A stretch of DNA of 64,000 bases, taken from positions 1 to 64,000 of the forward strand of contig NZ_LZSY01000009.1 of the NCBI RefSeq assembly GCF_001665625.1, in the 5' to 3' direction. Below the pieces are notes generated by a model. It worked only from the letters and a program-made list of their open reading frames with translations. It made no database searches and had not been told where the DNA came from. Both the position numbers and the translations under genes were made by a program. This document shows positions 17,444 through 25,794 of this stretch, one piece after another (position 1 is the stretch's first letter; the number at the start of each line of letters is the position of its first letter). Source of the stretch: Mycolicibacterium peregrinum. GTDB lineage: Bacteria; Actinomycetota; Actinomycetes; Mycobacteriales; Mycobacteriaceae.

Positions 17444-17968
17444 ATGTCTCGAACGTTCGCGTTGAGTGCGGCGACCCTCACCGTGGTTGCCGCACTCAGC
17501 ACGAGTGCCTGTGCGCACGCCGACCCCGGGCCGGTGCCGCAGGGACCGTCCGAAACCACGGCGCCTCAACCAGACTCGTCGTGCGCCGAGAACCTGGACG
17601 GGGCACTGACCCCTGCCGATCCCGCACAGACCGGCAACAACCGGCGTCTGTTGCAGTGCACGGCCGGGAGCTGGCAGACGTTCGGCGGCCCCTATCCCTC
17701 GTCGGATCGCTGGCTGACCGCCGGGCCCCAGGTGATCCTGCACGGGCAGGGCAGGCGAAACCCGGAAGCCCGGGCGGGCACCTGGACAGGGACCCCGCAG
17801 ACTGCCGAGGCCCATTGTGGCGCCGAAGTTGTGGATGTCCTGGGCGCAGGCAGGACGTCGGAGCCGCAGACGTTCGGCGCAGACCCGGGCCAGTCGCTGA
17901 CGATCGAGGTCAGCGACCACATGTTCACGACGAAGCTCAGCGGCTACTGCCTTTGGGCGCGTAGCTGA
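17444..17968 (+). CDS. Small secreted protein (Rv2253-like position)
   Basis: A 174-residue protein with an N-terminal signal peptide (residues 1-27, ending AHA-DPG). The mature part has four or five cysteines (SSCAEN, LLQCTAG, AHCGAE, GYCLW), likely forming disulfides outside the cell. It starts 4 bp after the DUF4185 gene, so the two are probably co-transcribed. It occupies the place of Rv2253, a secreted protein of unknown function, counted from the DAG kinase. No enzymatic motif was recognised. A cysteine in the signal region (TSAC) is not a good lipobox. Confidence 0.8.
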   Translation: MSRTFALSAATLTVVAALSTSACAHADPGPVPQGPSETTAPQPDSSCAENLDGALTPADPAQTGNNRRLLQCTAGSWQTFGGPYPSSDRWLTAGPQVILHGQGRRNPEARAGTWTGTPQTAEAHCGAEVVDVLGAGRTSEPQTFGADPGQSLTIEVSDHMFTTKLSGYCLWARS

Positions 17969-17972
17969 CGAG

Positions 17973-18485
17973 CTACCCCACGCCCCTGTTCAGCCAGGAC
18001 GCCTCGGCGCCGTCGCCGCCGTTGCGGTAGGGCTCGAGCGACTCGTCCCATGCCGTACCCAGCACGGTGTCGAGTTCGGCTGCAAGCATGTCGGCGCCGC
18101 CGGCCATCAGGGAACGCAGCCGCATCTCACCGACCATCACATCACCGTTGGCACTCATCGCACCGCTCCACAGACCGAGGTGGGGGGTGTGGCACCAGCG
18201 GTGCCCGTCCACCCCGGCACTGGGGTCCTCGGTCACCTCGAAGCGCAGCACTGACCAGGAGCGCAGGGCATTGGCCAACTGCGCCCCGGTGCCGACGGGC
18301 CCAACCCAGTTGGTCACCGCGCGCAACTGGCCGGGCATGGCCGGTTGCGGCGTCCACTTGAGGTTCGCCCGCGCCGACAGGGTCGACGACAACGCCCACT
18401 CAACATGCGGGCATACCGCCGCGGGTGAGGCATGGACATACACCACGCCCGTCGCCGCGTCGGCGAACTGGTTCGACGCACGCAT
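17973..18485 (-). CDS. DUF3145 domain-containing protein
   Basis: A 170-residue protein of the actinobacterial DUF3145 family (Rv2256c-like position). The start MRASNQFADAATGVVYVHAS and internal WALSSTLSARANLKWTPQP are characteristic. It is soluble, with no signal peptide or membrane segment. The function is unknown. The ATG at 18485 has a clear Shine-Dalgarno (AAGGAG) 7 bases upstream. It converges on the secreted-protein gene (4 bp gap) and follows the serine hydrolase on the same strand. Confidence 0.85.
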   Translation of the reverse strand: MRASNQFADAATGVVYVHASPAAVCPHVEWALSSTLSARANLKWTPQPAMPGQLRAVTNWVGPVGTGAQLANALRSWSVLRFEVTEDPSAGVDGHRWCHTPHLGLWSGAMSANGDVMVGEMRLRSLMAGGADMLAAELDTVLGTAWDESLEPYRNGGDGAEASWLNRGVG

Positions 18486-18598
18486 CTGCTACTCCTTCGG
18501 ATACGAGGGACGTCTTCCCCAACGGCCTGGTATTCCGATCGAGCATGCAGTTGTGTGTGCCGCGCGTGTCTATTGTGCCCTGTGTGGCCAGTGTTGCG

Positions 18599-19432
18599 CT
18601 AGTGTGTCCCGTTTTCTCTCAGCACTCCATCAGATATCGCAGGCCACAGCGGGTAGGTCCAGTCCCCGAAGTCGCGGTCGGTGAGCACCACCAAGGCCAG
18701 GTCAGCGGCCGGATCGACCCATAGGAACGTCCCCGACTGGCCGAAATGCCCGAACGTGCGCGCAGAGTTTGCCGACCCCGTCCAGTGCGGCGATTTTCCG
18801 TTCCGGAGCTCGAAGCCCAGCCCCCAGTCGTTCGGCCGTTGCACCCCGAAGCCCGGCAACACCCCGTCGATCCCGGGAAACTGCACTGTCACGGCGTCGT
18901 CGTGCAGCTGCTGCGACACCAATGCCGGGCGGAGCAACTCCCGGGCGAATGCCGCCAGATCCCCGACGGTCGAGACACCGCCGAACCCGGCGGCCTGCGT
19001 CCCGCCCAACAGAGTGGACTTGGTCATCTGCAGCGGCTCGAAGACCGCCTCGGTCAGATAGCTGGCGAACTCGATGTCGGCGGCATCCTCGACAGCACGC
19101 GCCAGCAGTTCGAATCCATAGTTCGAATAGATCCGACGCTGCCCCGGCCGGGCGAGCACCTCGGCCGAGCGCATCGACACGCCCGAGGCGTGAGCCAACA
19201 GGTGCCGGATCGTCGAACCGGGCGGGCCCGCCGGAGTGTCGAGTTCGACCGCGCCCTCTTCGATCGCGATCTGCGCGGCACGGGCCACGAGCGGTTTGGT
19301 CACCGAGGCCAGCGTGAAGGGTTTGTCCAGATCGCCATGGCCGGCCACCACACCCGAGGGGCCGACCACTGCAGCAGCCGCTGTCTCGACGGGCCAGGTA
19401 TCGATAACGCGGAGGACTTCGGCGGCGCTCAT
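18599..19432 (-). CDS. Serine hydrolase (beta-lactamase / PBP-like)
   Basis: A 277-residue penicillin-binding-protein-like hydrolase (class C beta-lactamase/esterase fold), counterpart of Rv2257c. The three active-site motifs are visible: SVTK (Ser43, Lys46), YSN (102-104) and the KTG-equivalent HFG (in TFGHFGQSGTFLW). There is no signal peptide, so it is probably cytosolic and more likely an esterase or peptidase than a drug-resistance enzyme. I chose the ATG at 19432; a TTG at 19441 is also in frame. It lies 11 bp after the helical-repeat gene on the same strand. Confidence 0.88.
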   Translation of the reverse strand: MSAAEVLRVIDTWPVETAAAAVVGPSGVVAGHGDLDKPFTLASVTKPLVARAAQIAIEEGAVELDTPAGPPGSTIRHLLAHASGVSMRSAEVLARPGQRRIYSNYGFELLARAVEDAADIEFASYLTEAVFEPLQMTKSTLLGGTQAAGFGGVSTVGDLAAFARELLRPALVSQQLHDDAVTVQFPGIDGVLPGFGVQRPNDWGLGFELRNGKSPHWTGSANSARTFGHFGQSGTFLWVDPAADLALVVLTDRDFGDWTYPLWPAISDGVLRENGTH

Positions 19433-19443
19433 CGAGACCAAAT

Positions 19444-20328
19444 CTATCGGGCACGCCCCAGACTCCGGGACAGCAACTCCTCGACCATGCTCGCCGCCAC
19501 CGCATCCACGTCGGCGACCAGGCGACGCAGTCCGACCACCCGCCGGACCAACTCCCCCGGATCGGGGTTCGCAACCGCCGAGAGCCGGTGCACGTCGAGG
19601 ACCGCGCGGTAAGCCGACTCCGATGAGTCCGGTTCGGTGGCCTCACACCACTGCTGCATCGACTGCGTCCACGACGTCAACCGATCACCTGCGCCCTGGC
19701 GGTGCGCCAGGCTCAACGCCCGGCGGTACACATCTGCCGCCCATTCCACCGGCACCGGCTCATCGAGCACCGGCAGCAGCACCTGATCGAGCGCCTGGTA
19801 ACCGGCCGGATCGCCTGCAGCGGCGGCCGCCACCCCGCCGAGCGCCCGCGCCAGTGTGGCCAAGGCGGCGTCGTCCAAGTTCTCTGCAAGGACGGACAAC
19901 CGCCGCGTCTCAGCGCCGAATCGGTCGTTGTCGCCGGTATCGACCGCCGTCGCCGCGAGTAGGTATGCCAGGTAACCGTGCGCGGTGGTCTCCGGGACGC
20001 CGTCCAGCAGCATCTGCGCCCGCTGCCCCCAACTGCCGGCCAGCGACACGTGACCGCGAGCCAACCAGGCCAGGCCGAGTTCGGCCGCCTTCATCGCGGC
20101 CTGCACCGGGTCGGTGCGCAGCAGCCGGGTGTGTACCTGTTCGTTGATCCGCACCGATTCGCGGCCATGACCCTGCCGCCAGGCCGCCGCGGCGTACACG
20201 GCAAGATCGTCGGTGTCGAGGGACAGCACGCCGTCGACCCGGCTGAAGGATTCGTAGCTGGTACGCCAGTCATTTCGCTGATACGCAGAGCGTGCGACCA
20301 CGAGCAGTTGGGTTCGATCGTCGACCAC
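19444..20328 (-). CDS. Helical-repeat (TPR-like) protein of unknown function
   Basis: A 294-residue alanine-rich, all-helical protein. Recurrent patterns such as LLVVARSAYQRNDWRTSYESF, DLAVYAAAAWRQGHGRESVR and AELGLAWLARGHVSLAGSW look like tetratricopeptide repeats. They resemble the repeat domain of LuxR-type regulators, but no DNA-binding domain is present. It starts with GTG at 20328 and precedes the serine hydrolase by 11 bp, so they are probably an operon. It is divergent from mscR, about 100 bp away. I do not recognise the family, and a scaffold role is only a guess. Confidence 0.65.
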   Translation of the reverse strand: MVDDRTQLLVVARSAYQRNDWRTSYESFSRVDGVLSLDTDDLAVYAAAAWRQGHGRESVRINEQVHTRLLRTDPVQAAMKAAELGLAWLARGHVSLAGSWGQRAQMLLDGVPETTAHGYLAYLLAATAVDTGDNDRFGAETRRLSVLAENLDDAALATLARALGGVAAAAAGDPAGYQALDQVLLPVLDEPVPVEWAADVYRRALSLAHRQGAGDRLTSWTQSMQQWCEATEPDSSESAYRAVLDVHRLSAVANPDPGELVRRVVGLRRLVADVDAVAASMVEELLSRSLGRAR

Positions 20329-20395
20329 AACCCACGGTAACGCGCGGACGCTCCACCGGGCCGAGATTCAGTGGACGACGAGATCCGGCCACTAA

Positions 20396-20424
20396 TTGGA
20401 CACCTGTCCGGTTTGCATTAGGTT
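20396..20424 (+). promoter_or_regulatory. SigA-type promoter of mscR
   Basis: TTGGAC (-35, 20396-20401), a 17-base spacer and TAGGTT (-10, 20419-20424) lie 6 bases before the mscR ATG, so the transcript should be leaderless. The dyad GGACA-CC-TGTCC (20398-20409) overlaps the -35 and could be an operator. Confidence 0.65.
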
Positions 20425-20430
20425 ATAGGC

Positions 20431-21522
20431 ATGAGCCAGACGGTGCGTGGTGTGATTTCTCGGTCCAAAGGTCAGCCGGTCGAACTGGTCGACATCGTCA
20501 TCCCCGATCCGGGTCCCGGTGAGGTGGTGGTCGACATCATCGCCTGCGGCGTGTGTCATACCGACCTGACCTACCGCGAGGGCGGCATCAACGACGAATA
20601 CCCGTTCCTGCTCGGCCACGAAGCCGCCGGCACCGTCGAATCCGTCGGTGAAGGTGTGACCCACGTCGAACCCGGCGACTTCGTGATCCTGAACTGGCGC
20701 GCGGTGTGCGGGGAATGCCGCGCCTGTAAACGTGGCCGCCCGCACCTGTGCTTCGACACCCACAACGCTGCGCAGAAGATGACGTTGACCGACGGCACCG
20801 AACTCACCCCGGCGCTGGGTATCGGCGCGTTCGCCGACAAGACCCTCGTCCACGAAGGCCAGTGCACCAAGGTCGATTCCGAGGCCGACCCGGCCGTGGC
20901 CGGCCTGCTGGGCTGCGGTGTGATGGCCGGCATCGGCGCGGCGATCAACACCGGTGCGGTCACCCGAGACGACACCGTCGCCGTCATCGGCTGCGGCGGT
21001 GTGGGAGACGCGGCGATCGCCGGTGCCGCTCTGGTCGGCGCGAAGAAGATCATCGCCGTCGACACCGACAACAAGAAGCTGAACTGGGCCCGCGATTTCG
21101 GGGCCACTCACACCATCAATGCCCGTGAGCTCGACGCGGTGAAGACCATCCAGGACCTGACCGACGGGTTCGGTGCCGACGTCGTGATCGACGCGGTCGG
21201 CCGCCCCGAAACCTGGAAGCAGGCGTTCTACGCGCGCGATCTGGCCGGCACCGTGGTGCTGGTCGGTGTCCCCACCCCGGACATGACCCTGGAGATGCCG
21301 CTGGTCGACTTCTTCTCCCGCGGCGGATCTTTGAAGTCCTCCTGGTACGGCGACTGCCTGCCCGAACGTGACTTCCCCACCCTGATCTCGCTGTACCTGC
21401 AGGGCCGGCTGCCGTTGGAGAAGTTCGTCTCCGAGCGCATCGGGCTGGATGCGATCGAGGATGCGTTCCACAAGATGCACGCCGGTGAGGTGCTGCGCTC
21501 GGTGGTGGTGTTGAAGAAATGA
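20431..21522 (+). CDS. mscR: S-nitrosomycothiol reductase / S-(hydroxymethyl)mycothiol dehydrogenase
   Basis: Zinc-dependent medium-chain alcohol dehydrogenase that oxidises the formaldehyde-mycothiol adduct and reduces S-nitrosomycothiol. In 363 residues, catalytic zinc ligands are in CGVCHTD (Cys39) and GHEAAG (His63). The structural zinc site is [15 protein letters not shown] (Cys93, 96, 99, 107). The NAD-binding motif is [13 protein letters not shown]. Length and sequence fit MscR (Rv2259). It overlaps the downstream metallo-hydrolase as ATGA, a conserved pair. It detoxifies formaldehyde and nitric oxide in the cytosol. Confidence 0.95.
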   Translation: MSQTVRGVISRSKGQPVELVDIVIPDPGPGEVVVDIIACGVCHTDLTYREGGINDEYPFLLGHEAAGTVESVGEGVTHVEPGDFVILNWRAVCGECRACKRGRPHLCFDTHNAAQKMTLTDGTELTPALGIGAFADKTLVHEGQCTKVDSEADPAVAGLLGCGVMAGIGAAINTGAVTRDDTVAVIGCGGVGDAAIAGAALVGAKKIIAVDTDNKKLNWARDFGATHTINARELDAVKTIQDLTDGFGADVVIDAVGRPETWKQAFYARDLAGTVVLVGVPTPDMTLEMPLVDFFSRGGSLKSSWYGDCLPERDFPTLISLYLQGRLPLEKFVSERIGLDAIEDAFHKMHAGEVLRSVVVLKK

Positions 21523-22151
21523 GCGGGCCTTCGCAAATCCAGCGGGTAGTCACCAGCGGCAAGTTCGAACTCGACGGCGGCAGTTGGGACGTCGACAACA
21601 ACATCTGGCTCGTCGGGGATGACAGTGACGTCATCGTGTTCGACGCCGCCCACACCGCCGCCCCGATCATCGAAGCCGTGGGCGGCCGCAACGTCGTCGC
21701 AGTGGTCTGCACCCATGGCCACAACGACCACATCACCGTTGCGCCCGAACTGGGCAAGGCACTGGACGCACCGGTGCTGCTGCACCCCGCCGACGAGATG
21801 CTGTGGCGAGTCGTGCACCCCGACAACGACTTCCGCACGGTCGAGGATGATCTCGTGCTGAAGGCCGGCGGCCTCGAACTGCACGCCCTGCACACCCCCG
21901 GACACTCCCCCGGCTCGGTGTGCTGGTCGATCCCCGAACTGGGCGCGGTGGTCTCCGGCGACACCCTGTTCCAGGGCGGCCCGGGTGCCACCGGTCGGTC
22001 GTTCTCGGACTTCCCGACGATCCTGGACTCCATCTCCAAGCGACTGGGAATGCTGCCCGGAGAAACCGTCGTCTACACCGGTCACGGTGACACCACCACC
22101 ATCGGCGACGAGATCATCCATTACGACGAATGGGTTGCACGCGGGCATTAG
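21519..22151 (+). CDS. MBL-fold metallo-hydrolase, mscR partner
   Basis: A 210-residue metallo-beta-lactamase-fold protein. The binuclear metal motif HxHxDH is THGHNDH (His66, His68, Asp70, His71), followed by HTPGHSPGS and GDTLF. It is the Rv2260-type partner of MscR, with a four-base overlap. By analogy to glyoxalase II it probably hydrolyses the S-formyl-mycothiol thioester made by MscR, completing formaldehyde oxidation to formate. That role is inferred from the gene pair. Confidence 0.92.
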   Translation: MSGPSQIQRVVTSGKFELDGGSWDVDNNIWLVGDDSDVIVFDAAHTAAPIIEAVGGRNVVAVVCTHGHNDHITVAPELGKALDAPVLLHPADEMLWRVVHPDNDFRTVEDDLVLKAGGLELHALHTPGHSPGSVCWSIPELGAVVSGDTLFQGGPGATGRSFSDFPTILDSISKRLGMLPGETVVYTGHGDTTTIGDEIIHYDEWVARGH

Positions 22152-22175
22152 CCCTTGCGGCGGGAAGCGAGTCGA

Positions 22176-22181
22176 TACCCT
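22176..22181 (+). promoter_or_regulatory. -10 element for a leaderless transcript
   Basis: TACCCT fits the mycobacterial TANNNT -10 consensus and ends 6 bases before the ATG of the glycosidase-like lipoprotein. No convincing -35 was found. Confidence 0.4.
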
Positions 22182-22187
22182 GACTCA

Positions 22188-23330
22188 ATGGTCGACAGGC
22201 CAGTTCGCACCGCGGTGTTGCTTTGCGTGGCACTGCTGGTCTCGATGGCCTGTTCGCCTTCGCCGCCCGAGCCGATGCCGCCACTGCCCGGCACGACCGC
22301 CCAGCCCACCACCGGCCAGGCAGCCATTCCGCGGCTTGGGGTCTCGGGAACGTCGCTCACCCTCGATGGCAAACCGGTGTGGCCGATCGGCATCAACGCC
22401 TACCAGCTGGCCACCAACTGGTCTGTCAATGCTGGATGCGGCGCACAGGTTGATCTCGACGCGTACTTCGGCAGCCTGCCGGCGCATTCGGTGACGCGGT
22501 TCAACGCCTACTCCAGCTTCGCGGTGAACAAATACACCGGACAGCTCGATTTCACCGCGCTGGACGCAGTGTTCCGGGCAGCCGAGCGTCACGGCCAACT
22601 CCTGATCGCTGTGCTCACCAGTGACGACGGCGGTTGCGAGAACGACTATTTCAAGGATTACGACTGGTACGCGGGCGGCTGGCGCACCGAGGTCTCGCAC
22701 GGTCTGCCGATGACGTTCACTGCGTGGCTGGACACCGCCGTCAAGCGCTGGGGCGGCTCGCCATCGGTTGCCGGGTGGACGGCAGTGGGTGAACCCGAAC
22801 CGTCCTACTGCCTGGATCACACCTGCCATTGGACCAAGCGCAGTTGCCATGCCACCGCCCCGGAAACACTGCGCGCGTTCCTGGACATCTCCGGGGCCCG
22901 GATTCGCGAATTGGACCCTGGCGCCATCATCTTCAGCGGTCACGCCGGCGGTGGGCAGTGCGGGTCGGCGGGAGACGAGTTCGAGATGGTGGCCGCCTCC
23001 CCCGGCGTCGACGTACTCGAGTACCACTACTACGAGCAGATGGACTATCTGCCCGGAGACCCGTACGACGGGCTACAACGCCGCGTCGCGCAAACTCGTG
23101 CCGTAGGTAAGCCGTTGTTTGCCGCCGAGATCGGCATGGAGGCAGGTTCCTGTGCATCGCTGCGGGAGCGGAAACAGGTCCTCGGCGAGGCCATCGAAAA
23201 GATGCACGCATTCGGGGCCGCAGGAGCGATGTTCTGGGCTTTCGTGCCGGATCCACGGCCCAGCGAATGCACCCTCGACATCGGTCCCGCCGACCCCTTG
23301 CTGTCTATGATCGGCAACACCCCCGGGTAG
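22188..23330 (+). CDS. Exported GH5-like glycosidase (probable lipoprotein)
   Basis: A 380-residue exported protein. The N-terminus (RTAVLLCVALLVSMACSPSP) is a signal sequence with a cysteine placed as in lipoproteins, though SMAC is not a canonical lipobox. A Pro/Thr-rich linker follows. The rest looks like a (beta/alpha)8 glycoside hydrolase of the GH5 endomannanase/cellulase type: GKPVWPIGINAYQ at the start, VGEPEPSY as the acid/base Glu position, and FAAEIGME for the nucleophile Glu. Many cysteines (CGAQ, GGCEND, CLDHTCH, CGSAGD) suggest disulfides. It starts 36 bp after the metallo-hydrolase. The substrate may be a cell-envelope mannan or environmental glycan. Confidence 0.72.
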   Translation: MVDRPVRTAVLLCVALLVSMACSPSPPEPMPPLPGTTAQPTTGQAAIPRLGVSGTSLTLDGKPVWPIGINAYQLATNWSVNAGCGAQVDLDAYFGSLPAHSVTRFNAYSSFAVNKYTGQLDFTALDAVFRAAERHGQLLIAVLTSDDGGCENDYFKDYDWYAGGWRTEVSHGLPMTFTAWLDTAVKRWGGSPSVAGWTAVGEPEPSYCLDHTCHWTKRSCHATAPETLRAFLDISGARIRELDPGAIIFSGHAGGGQCGSAGDEFEMVAASPGVDVLEYHYYEQMDYLPGDPYDGLQRRVAQTRAVGKPLFAAEIGMEAGSCASLRERKQVLGEAIEKMHAFGAAGAMFWAFVPDPRPSECTLDIGPADPLLSMIGNTPG

Positions 23331-23395
23331 AGAGGTTGCGATCACGCTGAGCCAGTTCCTTACCGGCAGGCGGCAACGCGCCCATAGTGGCACCC

Positions 23396-24769
23396 ATGAC
23401 GAGTTCAGATGGGCGGACCGCAGCGGTGATCGGCGCGGGACAAACCGGGGTGACGGCCGCTCTCGGGCTGCTGGACAACGGATTTGCGGTCACCCTCTAC
23501 AGCGACCGTGATCAACGCAGTTTGCGTGACGACGTTCCGGCCACCGGCACCGCGCTGATCTTCGGGGAGGCCCAGCGGGCCGAGGAGTCGCTGGGTCTGA
23601 ACACCTATCTGGCCACCGCCCCGACCTTGACCGGGGAAAGTGTGCGCGTGGTGGACGGTTCCGGTCCGGACCGGTCGGAGGAGATCGCCTTTGACGTCGA
23701 CTTCGACGGCTTCGTCGGGCTCGCGGTGGACACCCGGCTCAAGGCCGATGATCGGCTCACCTTGTTCCAGCAGCGCGGCGGAAGGTTCGTGGTCGAGGCT
23801 GTAGACCCGGTGCGCCTGGACGAGATCGCCGCGAGTGTCGACCTCACGCTGGTTGCGACCGGCCGCGGTGGTTTGTCGTCCCTGTTTCCTGTCGACGCCG
23901 AGCGCTCCGCCTACGATCGGCCGCAGCGCAGCCTGTTGACGGTGACATTGACCGGTTTACCCTACGGGCCTGAGGTTTTCGCCCACCGCAGCGGTGCGGG
24001 GGGCCGACACAGCGCCTTGACGGTGGTCTCCGATCAGGGCGAGGCTTGGTGGGGTGGGTACCTGCACAAGGATGCCGGACCGACGTGGGCGTTCCTGGGC
24101 TGGGCCCGCCCCGGTAGCGAGTGGGAGCACCGGTTCGCCGGCGCCCACGACGCGCAATCCGCGCTCGACATCGTCACCGCGCTGCACCGCGACTTCGTCG
24201 ACTGGGATCTGCCCGAGGTCGGTGAGCTCAGGACCATCGAGGCCGATCCGCACTCGTGGCTCAAAGGCGCCGTCACCCAGGTGGTGCGTGGCGGGGTGGG
24301 TCGCACCGCCAGTGGCCATCCAGTGGCCGCGCTGGGCGATACCGCGGTGTCTTACGATCCGATCGCCGGTCAGGGCGCACAAGGCGGCCTGATTCAGGCC
24401 GCAGCACTGGTGCGCAAGGCGGCCCAACATGACGGACCGTTCGACGAGGCGTGGCTGCGCAACGCATTCGAGGATTTCTATGCGGACCGGGCACGGGCCG
24501 CGCAACTGGTCACCCGGTTGTTCCTGTCCGATCCCGAGCTGGCCGAGTACGGCAACCTGTTCTTCGCGGCGGCGCAGGGCAGCCCAGGGTTCGCCTCGAA
24601 ACTTTATGGGCTGCTGAATGATCCGAGGCCGGTCGGACGTCTCGACTCGGTGGCCGCCGCCAAGCAGCTGATCACCGAGTTCTCCGGCGAACCGGCCGAC
24701 GCGTTACTGGAGCGGTTCGTGCCGGTCGGATCCTTCCAGCGCTCCGGCCTGGTGACGCGGGCCGCCTAG
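23396..24769 (+). CDS. Styrene-monooxygenase-like flavoprotein (StyA/SMOA family)
   Basis: A 457-residue FAD oxidoreductase. The N-terminal dinucleotide fold is AAVIGAGQTGVTAALGLLDN. The region TGTALIFGEAQRAEESLGLN and the later GDTAVSYDPIAGQGAQGG match the StyA group, which epoxidises alkenes using FADH2 from a separate reductase. No StyB-type flavin reductase lies nearby, so the electron donor is unknown. The ATG at 23396 follows CATAGT by 7 bases (possible leaderless start); an upstream GTG (23387) is also in frame. It converges on the SHOCT-protein gene with a 2-bp gap. The substrate is unknown. Confidence 0.78.
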   Translation: MTSSDGRTAAVIGAGQTGVTAALGLLDNGFAVTLYSDRDQRSLRDDVPATGTALIFGEAQRAEESLGLNTYLATAPTLTGESVRVVDGSGPDRSEEIAFDVDFDGFVGLAVDTRLKADDRLTLFQQRGGRFVVEAVDPVRLDEIAASVDLTLVATGRGGLSSLFPVDAERSAYDRPQRSLLTVTLTGLPYGPEVFAHRSGAGGRHSALTVVSDQGEAWWGGYLHKDAGPTWAFLGWARPGSEWEHRFAGAHDAQSALDIVTALHRDFVDWDLPEVGELRTIEADPHSWLKGAVTQVVRGGVGRTASGHPVAALGDTAVSYDPIAGQGAQGGLIQAAALVRKAAQHDGPFDEAWLRNAFEDFYADRARAAQLVTRLFLSDPELAEYGNLFFAAAQGSPGFASKLYGLLNDPRPVGRLDSVAAAKQLITEFSGEPADALLERFVPVGSFQRSGLVTRAA

Positions 24770-24771
24770 CC

Positions 24772-25503
24772 TCAGCTCCCCAGGATCCGGCGCTTCTCCG
24801 CTTCGAACTCGACCTCGGTCAGTGCGCCGGTATCACGCAGGGCAGCAATGGTTTTGAGCTGTTCGAGCCGGACGGCCTGATCGTCGGGAACCTGGGATCC
24901 GGAATATGTCGGGGTGTACGTCGGGGTGCCCGTCGGCGGGTAGCCGGGTAGCGGAGTCGGCCGCTTCCCCGAACGGAGGCTCCACATGATCGACAGGCCG
25001 AGCGCGACAGCGGCCAGCACCGTCATCCCGATGAAAGGCCACATCACCCAGTAGTAGGGACTGCTGTGCCCGAATGTCAGCCTGGGATTCTGAGACTCGA
25101 AGACCGAGGCCTTGGCGTCGATACGGTAGGTCCCTGCCTCCTTGATGTGGGCGGTGAAGACCCGCACCGTGATTTCCCGGTTGGTCTTCGATGAACTGCT
25201 CATCGAGTCGGTGATGAGCGGTGTGGCCACTCCGGCCGGCGGGGTGATGGCCAGTTGGATCGGAGGCACCATCACCCCCTTGCCGCCCACGGTGAGGGTC
25301 GTGGCGCGGTAGGCGATGTCCACGTCGCCGGCGGGCAACTCCAAACTCGCCGAGCCCGGGATCGGCACCTCGCCGTAGGCATCGTCATCTGCGATGACGA
25401 ACGCGTTCACCATCACCGAGGCGATGATGCCGAGAACACCGATCACCAAGGCGACGACGGACACGATGATCGCCGTCCGCTGGGCGCCCCCTCCGTTACT
25501 CAT
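24772..25503 (-). CDS. Membrane protein with extracytoplasmic domain and SHOCT tail
   Basis: A 243-residue membrane protein. TM1 is at about residues 10-38 (AIIVSVVALVIGVLGIIASV) and TM2 at about 150-172 (WVMWPFIGMTVLAAVALGLS). An extracytoplasmic beta-rich domain of about 110 residues lies between them. After a Pro/Thr-rich linker the C-terminus is a SHOCT motif (LEQLKTIAALRDTGALTEVE, then FEAEKRRIL), a short helical module found at the ends of many bacterial proteins. The function is unknown. It ends 2 bp from the flavoprotein gene and diverges from the LapA-domain gene. Confidence 0.8.
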   Translation of the reverse strand: MSNGGGAQRTAIIVSVVALVIGVLGIIASVMVNAFVIADDDAYGEVPIPGSASLELPAGDVDIAYRATTLTVGGKGVMVPPIQLAITPPAGVATPLITDSMSSSSKTNREITVRVFTAHIKEAGTYRIDAKASVFESQNPRLTFGHSSPYYWVMWPFIGMTVLAAVALGLSIMWSLRSGKRPTPLPGYPPTGTPTYTPTYSGSQVPDDQAVRLEQLKTIAALRDTGALTEVEFEAEKRRILGS

Positions 25504-25537
25504 CGCCGAAGTGTGTCATAGCCGGTCGGTAGCGGGT

Positions 25538-25543
25538 TACCGT
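25538..25543 (+). promoter_or_regulatory. -10 element for a leaderless transcript
   Basis: TACCGT (TANNNT class) ends 6 bases before the ATG of the LapA-domain gene, the same geometry as for mscR and the GH5-like gene. Confidence 0.4.
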
Positions 25544-25549
25544 CGGGGT

Positions 25550-25792
25550 ATGCCTCGCGACGACACGCAGAGCACCGAGACCGCCCGACCGGCACGCCGG
25601 TTGGCGCTGCGCTATTGGGTGGCGTTGATCTTGGTCGCCCTGGCCGCGATCTTCGTCGCGCAGAACCGTGATCGGGTGGGTGTACACGTGCTCTGGGTGA
25701 CCGTCGAGTCGCCGATGTGGTTCATCTTGGTCATCATTTTCGTCATGGGCGTACTCATCGGACTGCTGCTGCGTCGGCGACGGCGAACCTGA
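25550..25792 (+). CDS. LapA-domain small membrane protein
   Basis: An 80-residue protein with two hydrophobic helices: YWVALILVALAAIFVAQN at about residues 23-40 and PMWFILVIIFVMGVLIGLLL at about 53-73. It ends in an arginine-rich tail (RRRRRT). The FVAQNRDRVGVHVLW segment between the helices is the signature of the LapA (DUF1049) family, which in E. coli acts in LPS assembly; in mycobacteria the role is unknown. It starts at ATG 25550 and ends two bases before the methyltransferase ATG, so the two form an operon. Confidence 0.8.
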   Translation: MPRDDTQSTETARPARRLALRYWVALILVALAAIFVAQNRDRVGVHVLWVTVESPMWFILVIIFVMGVLIGLLLRRRRRT

Positions 25793-25794
25793 TC

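Noticed and set aside
17444..17968. Lipoprotein call for the small secreted protein
   Set aside because: The signal region has a cysteine (TSAC), but the -3 residue is Thr and an AHA-DP signal peptidase I site follows, so ordinary secretion is likelier.
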